A stretch of DNA of 6,727 nucleotides, taken from assembly GCA_030632625.1 (NCBI GenBank), contig DAOVUK010000183.1, positions 1 through 6,727 of the forward strand, read 5' to 3'. The stretch comes from Gammaproteobacteria bacterium. Its GTDB lineage: Bacteria; Pseudomonadota; Gammaproteobacteria; GRL18. Positions 1 through 6,496 of the stretch are shown here, one piece after another. A program made the position numbers and the translations under genes. Position 1 is the stretch's first letter. Each line of letters opens with the position of its first letter. The notes under the pieces are model-generated. The model was not told the DNA's origin. It saw only the letters and a program-made list of their open reading frames with translations, and did no database searches.

Positions 1-175
1 CAATGATTGGCTGCGGTGTATTAAAATCCGGTTCTCCTACTTCCAGATGAATAATATCTCTACCCTGCTGTTCAAGCGCCCTTGCCTTACCCAGCAAAGA
101 CATCACATGAAATGGCTTAATCGTCTGCATACGTTTAGCCAGTGACATGGGCGTTGTTTTCGGGGGATTACTCAT
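1..175 (-). CDS. Class I/II PLP-dependent aminotransferase, N-terminal part (cut by window edge)
   Basis: The minus strand reads from an ATG at 175-173 without a stop to the window edge, giving 58 codons. The peptide contains KRMQTIKPFHVMSLLGKA and then HLEVGEPDFNTPQP. The GEPDF.TP motif is the usual N-terminal signature of fold-type I aminotransferases (aspartate/alanine aminotransferase-like), where this segment helps form the substrate pocket. The catalytic lysine and the rest of the PLP site lie outside the window, so the amino-acid substrate cannot be decided. A second possible start is Met10 (146-148), which begins MSLAKRM. The first ATG overlaps the stop of the upstream phosphatase gene in an ATGA arrangement (172-175), which indicates one operon and probable translational coupling. 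The family is clear from the sequence; the specific enzyme is unknown. Confidence 0.85.
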   Translation of the reverse strand, partial: MSNPPKTTPMSLAKRMQTIKPFHVMSLLGKARALEQQGRDIIHLEVGEPDFNTPQPII

Positions 176-969
176 GACTGAAGTATTTTTTCTGCACTAT
201 GCAAAGTAAAGTAGGATTCGTCACAGTTACCATCTAATACCGTCATTGGCTGGTCGGGTTCGCCAAAATCACTTAACACTAACTCAGCACCAGTGAAGTC
301 ATGATCACGGGTATAGTCATTAATGGTCACAATGGTTTTCAAATCAGCACCACGGGATGACAGTAAACCATTGTGAGAATCTTCAAAAGCCAGACATTGA
401 TCCGCCTTAAGATTCATTTTCTCAATGGCATAGAGATAAATATCCGCTGCGGGTTTCTTCGCAGGAACAATATCACCTGCGGCAATCACTTCAAACCAGT
501 CAATGGCTTCAGCGCCAAGTGTATGGGTTAACAAAGCAGTGACATTTGCAGGTGTCGTTGTGGTTGCTATTGCCATGCGTAAACCGGCATCACGTGCTTC
601 CTGAAAGAGTCTCACCACACCTGAACGCAGCGGTACTGCACCATCAGCCATAAGCTGTGTATAGAAGGCTGTTTTAGAGGCATGCAGCCCGGCAATAAAC
701 TGGTCAAAACCAGTCGCTTCGGCTCCCGTCTCAGAGCCTGACAGAGAAAAAGCCTGACCGCGTTCATCAGGGTAAAAATCACTTAAATAGTAGCGAATAC
801 GCTCTTTACCACCGGTAACCCCCAGCAATTGGCCGTATAGCTCAACACTCCAGTGCCAGTCCAGACCAGCCTCTTCAAAGGCCATATTGAAAGCCACCAG
901 ATGACCATCGCGTTCCGTGTCAGCCAATGTGCCATCTACATCAAATATTAACGCTTCTAATTGACTCAT
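172..969 (-). CDS. CbbY-like HAD-superfamily sugar phosphatase
   Basis: This 265-residue protein is a haloacid dehalogenase hydrolase with an inserted cap. Motif I is DVDGT at residues 10-14, with nucleophile Asp10 and acid/base Asp12. Motif II is the Thr at about 136 in AIATTTT. The motif III lysine is in AKKPAADIY (Lys172). Motif IV is FEDSHNG (Glu196-Asp197). The cap segment with DWHW, LYGQLL and TGGKERI (52-58) and the later FEVIAAGDIV resemble CbbY proteins, which in Rhodobacter and plants dephosphorylate xylulose-1,5-bisphosphate, a misfire inhibitor of Rubisco. Assigning that substrate here is inference, since phosphoglycolate or beta-phosphoglucomutase-like relatives share the core motifs. 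The start MSQLEALIFDVDGT sits naturally before motif I, with a weak AGAG Shine-Dalgarno (978-981) eight bases upstream. The gene overlaps the downstream aminotransferase by 4 bp and is divergent from dksA. Cytoplasmic; no signal peptide. Confidence 0.85.
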   Translation of the reverse strand: MSQLEALIFDVDGTLADTERDGHLVAFNMAFEEAGLDWHWSVELYGQLLGVTGGKERIRYYLSDFYPDERGQAFSLSGSETGAEATGFDQFIAGLHASKTAFYTQLMADGAVPLRSGVVRLFQEARDAGLRMAIATTTTPANVTALLTHTLGAEAIDWFEVIAAGDIVPAKKPAADIYLYAIEKMNLKADQCLAFEDSHNGLLSSRGADLKTIVTINDYTRDHDFTGAELVLSDFGEPDQPMTVLDGNCDESYFTLHSAEKILQS

Positions 970-1011
970 AAAATATTCTCTAATCTCTTAAATATAGTTA
1001 GCAAAACAGTT

Positions 1012-1038
1012 AGTTTAACATAAATTAATAAGAGTCAA
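1012..1038 (-). promoter_or_regulatory. Possible promoter of the phosphatase-aminotransferase pair
   Basis: On the minus strand TTGACT (1038-1033) matches the sigma-70 -35 consensus at five of six bases. It is followed after 15 bases by TAAACT (1017-1012), a mediocre -10. The spacing is short and the region is AT-rich, so chance is a real alternative. The placement, about 45 bases before the ATG, is reasonable. Confidence 0.25.
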
Positions 1039-1160
1039 TGGCTCCAAAGAAGCAAATCAGGCAAGTTCATATAAATTTAGCTTATAATTACAGATTCACT
1101 GTAAAAAATCATAATTTAAGCCTAAAATAGTAAGATTAGACAAAAAAACAGATCTAATAT

Positions 1161-1189
1161 TTGCCATTGAGCACGTATTTTGGTATATA
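1161..1189 (+). promoter_or_regulatory. Probable sigma-70 promoter of dksA
   Basis: TTGCCA (1161-1166) and TATATA (1184-1189) are separated by exactly 17 bases. Each differs from the consensus at one or two positions. Transcription would begin near 1196, giving a leader of about 30 bases before the dksA ATG with its GGAG. A short inverted repeat (ATTAGA 1135-1140 / TCTAAT 1153-1158) lies just upstream of the -35. It could be an operator but is AT-only in character and unproven. Confidence 0.55.
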
Positions 1190-1225
1190 TTCACATCTTT
1201 TTAAAAACAGGCTGGAGTCCAATCG

Positions 1226-1663
1226 ATGCCAACACAAAAAAGCACACTATCAGAAAGTGCTATTGATGCCTTTGAACCATACAAGGAAAAAAAAGGCGAA
1301 GAGTATATGAACGAAGATCAGCAGGCACATTTTAGTGCTATATTGCTGGCATGGAAAAAAGACTTAATGGAAGAAGTCGATAAGACAGTAACGCATATGA
1401 AAGATGATGCAACCAACTTCCCGGATCCAAACGATCGCGCTTCTCAGGAAGAAGAATTTGCACTGGAACTAAGAACCCGTGACCGTGAGCGCAAGTTGAT
1501 TAAGAAAATTGATGAGTCACTGGAAGCTATGGATACACAGGAGTATGGTTTCTGTGAAACCTGCGGTGTTGATATTGGAATTCGACGTCTTGAAGCTCGT
1601 CCGACAGCCACTCAATGTATTGATTGCAAAGAACTGGACGAAAGAAAAGAAAAAATCGGTTAA
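1226..1663 (+). CDS. dksA: RNA polymerase-binding transcription factor DksA
   Basis: This 145-residue protein is close to E. coli DksA (151 aa) over nearly its whole length. DksA enters the RNA polymerase secondary channel and acts with ppGpp to lower rRNA promoter activity and activate amino-acid biosynthesis promoters. Visible here are the conserved VEPY-like segment (FEPYKEKKGEEYMNE, 16-30) and a long helical hairpin. The coiled-coil tip carries the DxxDxA motif as Asp67, Asp70 and Ala72, which match the functional E. coli residues 71, 74 and 76. The C4 zinc finger has Cys110, Cys113, Cys131 and Cys134. All key residues are present, so this is a canonical DksA rather than a short TraR-like paralogue. 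The ATG is set by GGAG (1214-1217), eight bases upstream. gluQ follows in the same direction, as in many Gammaproteobacteria. Confidence 0.97.
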   Translation: MPTQKSTLSESAIDAFEPYKEKKGEEYMNEDQQAHFSAILLAWKKDLMEEVDKTVTHMKDDATNFPDPNDRASQEEEFALELRTRDRERKLIKKIDESLEAMDTQEYGFCETCGVDIGIRRLEARPTATQCIDCKELDERKEKIG

Positions 1664-1718
1664 ATTATAGACTCGATGCTTTTATAGAAGCATTACAGTA
1701 CTATAAGTAAAAAAATAG

Positions 1719-1762
1719 TGACAAAAATCAGGTAACTGCCCAGCAGATTTTTTTGTCATTTT
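1719..1762 (+). terminator. Terminator-like hairpin after dksA
   Basis: TGACAAAAATC (1719-1729) pairs with GATTTTTTTGTCA (1746-1758), apart from two extra T residues, across a 16-base loop and is followed by TTTT. Inside the loop CTGC-CCA-GCAG (1736-1746) forms a small GC-rich stem directly followed by ATTTTTTT. Either fold has the shape of a Rho-independent terminator. The position between dksA and gluQ fits the reported Shigella arrangement, where a terminator between the two genes limits gluQ transcription. Confidence 0.45.
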
Positions 1763-1921
1763 CTGTCGCCATTTTAAATTTTTTCAGTCAATCGTCCTAT
1801 ATTGATTTAAAAATGGCTGCAGTTCTCTATTTAATCCGGCTTTATATCAGACAGGCCATCAGCAGTCGCTGAGCTTCAAACCTGCTCAGATTTCGCCGGC
1901 ATTGATACGCCACACTCCTGC

Positions 1922-1947
1922 TTGCTTCACTAAGCAAATGTTAAAAT
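1922..1947 (+). promoter_or_regulatory. Possible gluQ promoter
   Basis: TAAAAT (1942-1947) is a good -10 hexamer. The best -35 candidate, TTGCTT (1922-1927), is only 14 bases away, shorter than the usual 16-18. Transcription from it would give a leader of about 25 bases before the TTG start. Weak evidence. Confidence 0.25.
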
Positions 1948-1971
1948 GTATTCTGTTAAACAATAATAGAC

Positions 1972-1997
1972 ACTCACATTGAAAACTCACATTGAAA
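1972..1997 (+). repeat. 13-bp perfect tandem duplication across the gluQ start
   Basis: ACTCACATTGAAA occurs twice in direct succession (1972-1984 and 1985-1997). Each copy contains a TTG, at 1979 and 1992. Because 13 is not a multiple of three, only the first TTG is in the gluQ frame. Confidence 0.95.
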
Positions 1998-2926
1998 AAA
2001 GTCATTTTAACCAAGCAACTTATCGGGGACGCTTTGCTCCCTCGCCTTCAGGTGAACTTCATTTTGGCTCACTTTTGGCCGCTATGGCCAGTTATGCCGA
2101 TGCTCGTCATTGCAAAGGCCATTGGTTACTACGTATTGATGATATCGATCAGGCCCGTGTTGTCGCCGGTTCTGATCGACATATTCTAACCACTCTTGAA
2201 CAATGCGGTTTTCAATGGGATGAAAGTGTCTCATACCAGAGTCAGTGTCTCATCCAGTATCAGGAAGCACTGGAAGAATTAAAGCAGGCAAAACTGACCT
2301 ATCCGTGCAGCTGCTCCCGAAAGCAAATAAAAGCAGCTTGTGCCACACTGACAAACAAAGAAGGCATTTATCCCGGTACTTGCCGTAATCAATCCACACA
2401 GTTTTCTGCTACTATAAAAAATTCAGATAAAAGTCATGCTATACGCATAAAAGTACCTGCACACGACATCTCATTTATTGACCGGATTCAACACAATTAC
2501 AGCCAGAACCTCAGTCGGGATGTGGGTGATTTTATTATTTACCGCCGGGATAATGTTTTTTCCTACCAGCTCAGTGTCGTTGTCGATGATTTTCACAGTG
2601 GCATAAGCCATATTGTTCGCGGCTATGATCTCTTAGATTCAACCCCTAAACAAATCTATTTACAGCAGCAATTAGCTTATCCCCTGCCTCATTATGCCCA
2701 TATTCCTCTGGCAGTGACCAAAGAAAATCTGAAGCTGAGTAAACTCAGCCAGGCAAAAAAAGTCGACTGTTCTCTGCAGACATTGGTATTGGCTGCAAAT
2801 TTTTTAGGGCAAAAGCATCTGAACCACAAAGATTTTGATAATAAAGATGACTTTTGGCGATATCTTGTGACTCATTGGGATATAAATAAAGTCCCAAAGA
2901 TGGAAAATCAGGTGATTATGGTTTAA
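1979..2926 (+). CDS. gluQ: Glutamyl-Q tRNA(Asp) synthetase
   Basis: This 315-residue protein is a truncated GluRS paralogue that lacks the anticodon-binding domain. It attaches glutamate to queuosine at the wobble position of tRNA-Asp. The class I synthetase nucleotide fold begins at RFAPSPSGELHFGS (18-31), with HFGS as the HIGH-type motif. LRIDDID (51-57) follows. Zinc ligands appear as Cys110, Cys112, Tyr131 and Cys135, the pattern of E. coli YadB/GluQ. KLSKL (252-256) is the KMSKS-type loop. The length is typical, and only a short C-terminal helical part follows. The start is odd: the frame is closed by TAG at 1967, and there is no ATG or GTG before the conserved core. TTG at 1979 is therefore the best start, and ATT at 1991 is the alternative. 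No clear Shine-Dalgarno precedes either. It follows dksA, its usual neighbour. Confidence 0.93.
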   Translation: MKTHIEKSHFNQATYRGRFAPSPSGELHFGSLLAAMASYADARHCKGHWLLRIDDIDQARVVAGSDRHILTTLEQCGFQWDESVSYQSQCLIQYQEALEELKQAKLTYPCSCSRKQIKAACATLTNKEGIYPGTCRNQSTQFSATIKNSDKSHAIRIKVPAHDISFIDRIQHNYSQNLSRDVGDFIIYRRDNVFSYQLSVVVDDFHSGISHIVRGYDLLDSTPKQIYLQQQLAYPLPHYAHIPLAVTKENLKLSKLSQAKKVDCSLQTLVLAANFLGQKHLNHKDFDNKDDFWRYLVTHWDINKVPKMENQVIMV

Positions 2927-3046
2927 TCTACTCTACTGACACAGGCAAGCTGACTGCATAATAACTTTATAAAAAAAACAGGCAGTTAAAGTCGTAATAA
3001 TAATGTCATAAAATATTATTATAATTGCTATTTTTTGGAGAGACTG

Positions 3047-3499
3047 GTGACTGAAACTGCAACTCAACTGAAGCATCCTTTTATGGAAAAATTTCAGGGG
3101 CGGTTGGTTGGTGTGTTACGTTGGCAGCAATTAGATGAGTTATGGCAAACCATACAGTCAGGTCAAACTGACGACTGGTATATTTATCATATTGGCGAGC
3201 CGCCGCCAACGATTGTTTGCAAGTCAGAAAAATTACATCATTTTGTCGAAGAAATAGACAAGTTATTAAAACATGATCATGAACATGACTATTGCGGCAT
3301 TGTTTATGTCGATGATAAAACCGCACCCGCATTTATAAAAATATACGATCCTAACAATCTCGGGCATGTCTGCGGCTCCAGTGGTGCGCCACCACCACTC
3401 CCCGGCTGGGTTTTGAGTAAAATACAGCCGATAGATCTGGAGGCAGCCATAACACCACCCGGCAATAGAAGGCGTTGGTGGCAGAAGATTTTTAGTTAA
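3047..3499 (+). CDS. Conserved-looking hypothetical protein, 150 aa
   Basis: I do not recognise this protein. The frame is open from a TTG at 3035, but that TTG lies inside the likely Shine-Dalgarno (GGAG, 3037-3040). GTG at 3047, six bases after it, is the better start and gives 150 residues beginning MTETATQLKHPFMEK. The protein is soluble, with no signal peptide or membrane segment. Notable parts are a Trp-rich amphipathic start (RWQQLDELW, 25-33), an acidic/histidine cluster KHDHEHDYC (75-83), and a motif HVCGSSGAPPPLPGW (107-121) that looks like a conserved core. The tail is basic and aromatic (NRRRWWQKIF). Cysteines at 58, 83 and 109 together with the His/Asp cluster could bind metal, which is speculation. 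A TATAAT (3020-3025) lies upstream without a clear -35. It sits between gluQ and acs in the same orientation and 120 bp after gluQ, so it may have its own promoter. Codon use and composition look native. Confidence 0.8.
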   Translation: MTETATQLKHPFMEKFQGRLVGVLRWQQLDELWQTIQSGQTDDWYIYHIGEPPPTIVCKSEKLHHFVEEIDKLLKHDHEHDYCGIVYVDDKTAPAFIKIYDPNNLGHVCGSSGAPPPLPGWVLSKIQPIDLEAAITPPGNRRRWWQKIFS

Positions 3500-3503
3500 A
3501 ACA

Positions 3504-3535
3504 GTACACTTTTTAGTTGGTACACTTTTTAGTTG
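3504..3535 (+). repeat. Two tandem 16-bp repeats
   Basis: GTACACTTTTTAGTTG is present at 3504-3519 and again, perfectly, at 3520-3535. A partial copy, TTTTTAGTT (3489-3497), overlaps the end of the preceding coding sequence. The second copy ends exactly at the left border of the inverted-repeat element that starts at 3536. Confidence 0.95.
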
Positions 3536-3553
3536 GTGTTTATCCATAAATAA

Positions 3554-3575
3554 GGCGAATGAATTCGCCCCTACA
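3554..3575 (-). repeat. Core hairpin repeat, copy 1
   Basis: This 22-base unit begins GGCGAATGAATTCGCC, itself a hairpin (GGCGAA/TTCGCC, loop TGAA), and ends CCTACA. It is the exact reverse complement of copy 2 and matches copy 3 with one difference. Confidence 0.9.
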
Positions 3576-3618
3576 ATTTAGAGTCTAATAAATTATTAAA
3601 TTATTGGATGATTTTTTC

Positions 3619-3640
3619 TGTAGGGGCGAATTCATTCGCC
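3619..3640 (+). repeat. Core hairpin repeat, copy 2
   Basis: This unit begins TGTAGGGG and continues into the self-complementary GGCGAA-TTCA-TTCGCC. It is the perfect inverted partner of copy 1. The following TAAA is also shared with copy 3. Confidence 0.9.
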
Positions 3641-3713
3641 TAAAACTGTTATTTATGGATGAACACTAGTTATCACATTTTTAATTTATTCACGATTTTA
3701 AGGAAAGCGCATA

Positions 3714-5666
3714 ATGGCAGATGATAAAGTATATCCGATTCCACAGGCAGTGGCAGACAAGGCTTATATTACAGAAGAAAAATATAATAGCATGTACCAG
3801 CAATCCATTGATGATCCGGATACTTTTTGGGGGGATATGGCTAAGGACTTCCTCAGTTTTTCTCAAGGCTGGGATAAAGTTAGTGACTGCTCCTTTGGTG
3901 ATGAGTCCAATGATAATGTCAGTATCAAATGGTTCACTGGGGCTAAACTGAATGTTACCTATAACTGTATTGATCGCCATTTAGCTGAACGGGCCGATCA
4001 GACAGCAATCATCTGGGAAAGTGATGACCCCGAAGTTTCTAAACACATCAGCTATCAACAGCTCTCTGATGAAGTCAATCGTTTTGCTAATGTCTTAAAA
4101 GCACGTGGCGTAAAGAAAGGTGACAGGGTTTGTATCTATATGCCGATGATTCCCGAAGCGGCTTATTCCATGCTGGCCTGTGCACGTATTGGTGCAGTCC
4201 ACTCTGTGGTCTTTGGCGGTTTTTCACCAGAAGCAGTAAAAGATCGGATTCAGGATTCTGATTGTCAGGTAGTAATCACTGCCAATGAAGGCCTTCGCGG
4301 CGGCAAGTCTGTTGGTCTTAAGAAAAATGTCGATCAGGCAGTGGCACAATGTCCTAATGTCCACACAGTATTAGTCATCCAGCACACCCAGGGTGATGTT
4401 GCCTGGAACGACAAACATGATGTCTGGTATCACGATATTGCGGCCACTGTTGACAGCCATTGCGAGCCGGAAGAAATGGATGCTGAAGATCCTCTGTTTA
4501 TTCTCTATACCTCGGGTTCAACAGGCAAGCCAAAAGGTGTATTACACACCACTGCCGGTTATCTGCTTTATGCAGCAGTCACACATAAATACACCTTTGA
4601 CTATAAAGAGGGTGACATTTACTGGTGTACGGCTGATGTCGGCTGGATCACCGGCCATAGTTATATCGTTTACGGCCCTCTGGCCAATGGCGCCATAACA
4701 TTAATGTTTGAAGGTATTCCGACTTATCCCGATGCTTCCCGCTTCTGGCAGGTAGTTGACAAACATCAGGTCAATACATTTTATACAGCACCAACAGCCA
4801 TTAGAGCTTTAATGGCTCAAGGTGATGAGCTTGTCAAGAAGACCGACCGCAGCAGTCTGCATTTATTAGGTTCGGTAGGTGAGCCCATTAATCCTGAAGC
4901 CTGGGAATGGTATTATAATGTCGTTGGTGAAACCAACTGCCCTATCGTTGATACCTGGTGGCAAACTGAAACGGGTGGCTTTATGATCACCCCATTACCG
5001 GGCGCAACACCATTAAAACCGGGATCTGCATCACGTCCCTTCTTCGGTGTTAAACCTAACCTGATGGATCCTGACGGCAATATTATGTCCGGTGAAGCTT
5101 CCGGCTCACTGGTGATCAGCACCAGCTGGCCTGGTCAGATGCGCACAATTTATGGCGATCACCAGCGTTTTATTGAAACCTACTTTAGAACTTATCCCGG
5201 TCATTACTTTACCAGTGATGGTTGTCGTCGGGATGCGGATGGTTACTACTGGATCACCGGCCGTGTTGATGATGTCCTGAATGTCTCAGGTCATCGTTTG
5301 GGTACTGCCGAAATTGAAAGCGCTCTGGTACTGCATAGTACCGTCGCAGAAGCAGCTATTGTGGGCTACCCGCATGATATCAAAGGCCAGGGCATCTATG
5401 CTTATATCACTTTGGTTAAGGATGTAGAGGCCACCGATGAACTAAAAATTGAGCTGGTTAAGCAAGTTCGTAAAGAAATCGGCCCCATTGCCACACTGGA
5501 TTTCATCCAATGGGCTCCAGGTCTGCCTAAAACCCGTTCAGGCAAAATTATGCGGCGTATTTTACGTAAAATTGCCAGCAATGAACTGGATAGTATGGGT
5601 GACACCAGTACGCTTGCCGATCCAGGTGTAGTCGATCAATTAGTCAATAACCGCGAGAATACGTAA
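3714..5666 (+). CDS. acs: Acetyl-CoA synthetase (AMP-forming)
   Basis: This 650-residue enzyme activates acetate with ATP to acetyl-AMP and then forms acetyl-CoA; E. coli Acs has 652 residues. The N-terminal Acs domain (about 30-85) precedes the AMP-binding fold. The phosphate loop is [11 protein letters not shown] at 265-275. [10 protein letters not shown] (413-422) contains Trp416, which corresponds to the tryptophan that limits the pocket to acetate. GRVDD (516-520) holds the hinge aspartate between the adenylation and thioesterification conformations. SGHRLGT (525-531) is the CoA-side loop. [11 protein letters not shown] carries Lys611, the catalytic lysine that is reversibly acetylated by Pat/CobB-type systems in enteric bacteria. 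All key residues are intact. The ATG follows AAGGA (3700-3704) by nine bases. No good promoter is visible between the inverted-repeat element and the start, so expression may depend on that element or on upstream readthrough. It converges with tag. Confidence 0.97.
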   Translation: MADDKVYPIPQAVADKAYITEEKYNSMYQQSIDDPDTFWGDMAKDFLSFSQGWDKVSDCSFGDESNDNVSIKWFTGAKLNVTYNCIDRHLAERADQTAIIWESDDPEVSKHISYQQLSDEVNRFANVLKARGVKKGDRVCIYMPMIPEAAYSMLACARIGAVHSVVFGGFSPEAVKDRIQDSDCQVVITANEGLRGGKSVGLKKNVDQAVAQCPNVHTVLVIQHTQGDVAWNDKHDVWYHDIAATVDSHCEPEEMDAEDPLFILYTSGSTGKPKGVLHTTAGYLLYAAVTHKYTFDYKEGDIYWCTADVGWITGHSYIVYGPLANGAITLMFEGIPTYPDASRFWQVVDKHQVNTFYTAPTAIRALMAQGDELVKKTDRSSLHLLGSVGEPINPEAWEWYYNVVGETNCPIVDTWWQTETGGFMITPLPGATPLKPGSASRPFFGVKPNLMDPDGNIMSGEASGSLVISTSWPGQMRTIYGDHQRFIETYFRTYPGHYFTSDGCRRDADGYYWITGRVDDVLNVSGHRLGTAEIESALVLHSTVAEAAIVGYPHDIKGQGIYAYITLVKDVEATDELKIELVKQVRKEIGPIATLDFIQWAPGLPKTRSGKIMRRILRKIASNELDSMGDTSTLADPGVVDQLVNNRENT

Positions 5667-5671
5667 CCATC

Positions 5672-5733
5672 GGTTGACAGCTTACGGTTTACGGCCCTTT
5701 TATACTACAAGGCACCGTAAGCCGCCGTCAACT
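5672..5733. terminator. Large hairpin between convergent acs and tag, possible bidirectional terminator
   Basis: GTTGAC (5673-5678) and GCTTACGGT (5680-5688) pair with GTCAAC (5727-5732) and ACCGTAAGC (5714-5722), with a small internal bulge (A against CGCC). A further short stem, GCC(C)TT/AAGGC (5694-5713), sits near the top. TTACGG is directly repeated at 5682 and 5689, which allows an alternative pairing. Neither strand has a U-tract after the stem, so it is not a classic intrinsic terminator. Its place between two converging stop codons suggests a shared 3' end structure. Confidence 0.45.
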
Positions 5734-5742
5734 TGTTCCAGC

Positions 5743-6306
5743 TTAAAGCAACTCCTGATGCCGGAAACAATCCGTTGTATGGTCATTGACCATACCAACT
5801 GCCTGCATATAGGCATAACAAATTGTACTGCCTATGAATTTAAAGCCTTTTTTCTTCAATGCCTTACTCATTTGATCCGACTCTTTGGTACTATTGGGGA
5901 TATCAGCCAGGGTTTTCCAGTGATTAACTTTGGGCTGGTCACCAGTAAACTGCCAGATATAGTCTGAAAAAGAACCATAATTGGCTTGAATTTCAAGGAA
6001 CAAACGAGCATTGCTCACTGTTGAATTAACCTTCAGACGATTACGAATAATCCCCGGATCCTGTAATAACTGTGCAATTTTCTGATCATCATATTGAGCA
6101 ATTTTTTGAGCATCAAAGTGATCAAAGACCTGCTGGTAATGAGCCCTTTTTCTGAGCACAGTAATCCAGCTCAAACCAGCCTGTGCACCTTCAAGAATCA
6201 ACATTTCAAACAAATGCTGATCATTGTAACTAGCAACACCCCATTCCGTATCATGATACTGCTGATACAATTCATCCTCAGTGCACCATTGACAACGATG
6301 TTTCAT
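5743..6306 (-). CDS. tag: DNA-3-methyladenine glycosylase I
   Basis: This 187-residue protein is the same length as E. coli Tag. It removes 3-methyladenine from alkylated DNA, leaving an abasic site for base-excision repair. The zinc ligands that tie the N and C termini together are visible as Cys5, His18, His176 and Cys180. YHDTEWG (17-23) and LILEGAQAGLSWITVLRKR (36-54) hold the base-recognition pocket, with Glu39 and Trp47 matching E. coli Glu38 and Trp46. The helix-hairpin-helix-like region includes QDPGIIRNR (82-90), and SKALKKKGFKFIGSTICYAYMQA (147-169) is the conserved C-terminal part. The ATG is supported by AGAGGAA (6317-6311 on the minus strand), about four bases upstream. The gene is intact and constitutive-type; nothing here suggests Ada control. 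It converges on acs, and an inverted-repeat element lies about 190 bases upstream of its start. Confidence 0.96.
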   Translation of the reverse strand: MKHRCQWCTEDELYQQYHDTEWGVASYNDQHLFEMLILEGAQAGLSWITVLRKRAHYQQVFDHFDAQKIAQYDDQKIAQLLQDPGIIRNRLKVNSTVSNARLFLEIQANYGSFSDYIWQFTGDQPKVNHWKTLADIPNSTKESDQMSKALKKKGFKFIGSTICYAYMQAVGMVNDHTTDCFRHQELL

Positions 6307-6326
6307 GTGTTTCCTCTTTTTTTAAT

Positions 6327-6355
6327 ATTGTAGTAAAAACACAAGAATTATTAAA
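6327..6355 (-). promoter_or_regulatory. Possible tag promoter
   Basis: On the minus strand TACAAT (6332-6327) is a good -10, with TTTAAT (6355-6350) 17 bases upstream as a poor -35. Transcription would start about 15 bases before the ATG, just ahead of the ribosome-binding site. Weak evidence in an AT-rich stretch. The rest of 6333-6487 shows nothing I can identify. Confidence 0.3.
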
Positions 6356-6496
6356 GCAGGAGATACTTGCAGGATAAAGTCATACAATAAATCCCTTAAA
6401 ATATTTATCACATTTGTAAGCCCTGTAATTAAAAATCTCTATTTTCAGTTTATACTTGCTAAACTGTTATTAAATTTCCTATCCTTTAAATGAAAT

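Larger units (their letters stand above)
1664..1978. other. 315-bp dksA-gluQ intergenic region
   Basis: Apart from the hairpin at 1719-1762, I see three small inverted repeats: ATGCTT/AAGCAT (1676-1693), CTGAGC/GCTCAG (1869-1889) and TTGCTT/AAGCAA (1922-1937). None is followed by a T-run. The stretch at about 1830-1930 is noticeably more GC-rich than its flanks but has no convincing reading frame or RNA that I recognise. Confidence 0.5.
3536..3666. mobile_element. MITE-like inverted-repeat element A (131 bp, non-coding)
   Basis: The left end GTGTTTATCCATAAATAA (3536-3553) and the reverse complement of the right end (3649-3666) agree at 17 of 18 bases. Inside these termini is a perfect 22-bp inverted repeat (3554-3575 and 3619-3640) around a 43-base AT-rich centre. 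An extra 8 bases (3641-3648) separate the right core from the right terminus. The flanks TAGTTG (3530-3535) and TAGTTA (3667-3672) resemble an imperfect 6-bp target duplication. No open frame of note lies within. The structure fits a miniature inverted-repeat transposable element or a large REP-like repeat. It ends 47 bases before the acs ATG, so it occupies the place where an acs promoter would be expected. Confidence 0.65.

Noticed and set aside
1676..1693. Hairpin ATGCTT/AAGCAT just after dksA as the terminator
   Set aside because: The stem is only 6 bp and no T-run follows. The structure at 1719-1762 is the better candidate.
1813..1872. A 19-codon frame (MAAVLYLIRLYIRQAISSR) between dksA and gluQ
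   Set aside because: No ribosome-binding site precedes it, it is very short, and nothing else supports translation.
1992..2189. Alternative frame starting at the second TTG, as evidence for a gluQ frameshift
   Set aside because: Its peptide has no synthetase motifs, and the gluQ frame is uninterrupted with all motifs. The frame is only a shadow created by the tandem repeat.
2971..3036. A terminator or operator in the AT-rich inverted repeats between gluQ and the unknown gene
   Set aside because: The pairing is almost entirely A-T in an AT-rich stretch and is easily produced by chance. No GC stem with a T-run is seen.
3081..3547. Minus-strand open frames opposite the 150-residue protein
   Set aside because: They overlap a plus-strand gene that has a good ribosome-binding site, and they lack starts with Shine-Dalgarno sequences or recognisable motifs.
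3504..3640. A small CRISPR array
   Set aside because: The 16-bp repeats are directly adjacent with no spacers, and the 22-bp units are inverted rather than direct. No cas gene is nearby.
3690..3980. Minus-strand open frame covering the acs start
   Set aside because: It lies opposite the certain N-terminus and ribosome-binding site of acs and has no family resemblance.
5674..5967. Plus-strand open frame across the acs-tag junction
   Set aside because: It runs antisense to the clear C-terminal half of tag and through the intergenic hairpin, with no motif or ribosome-binding site.
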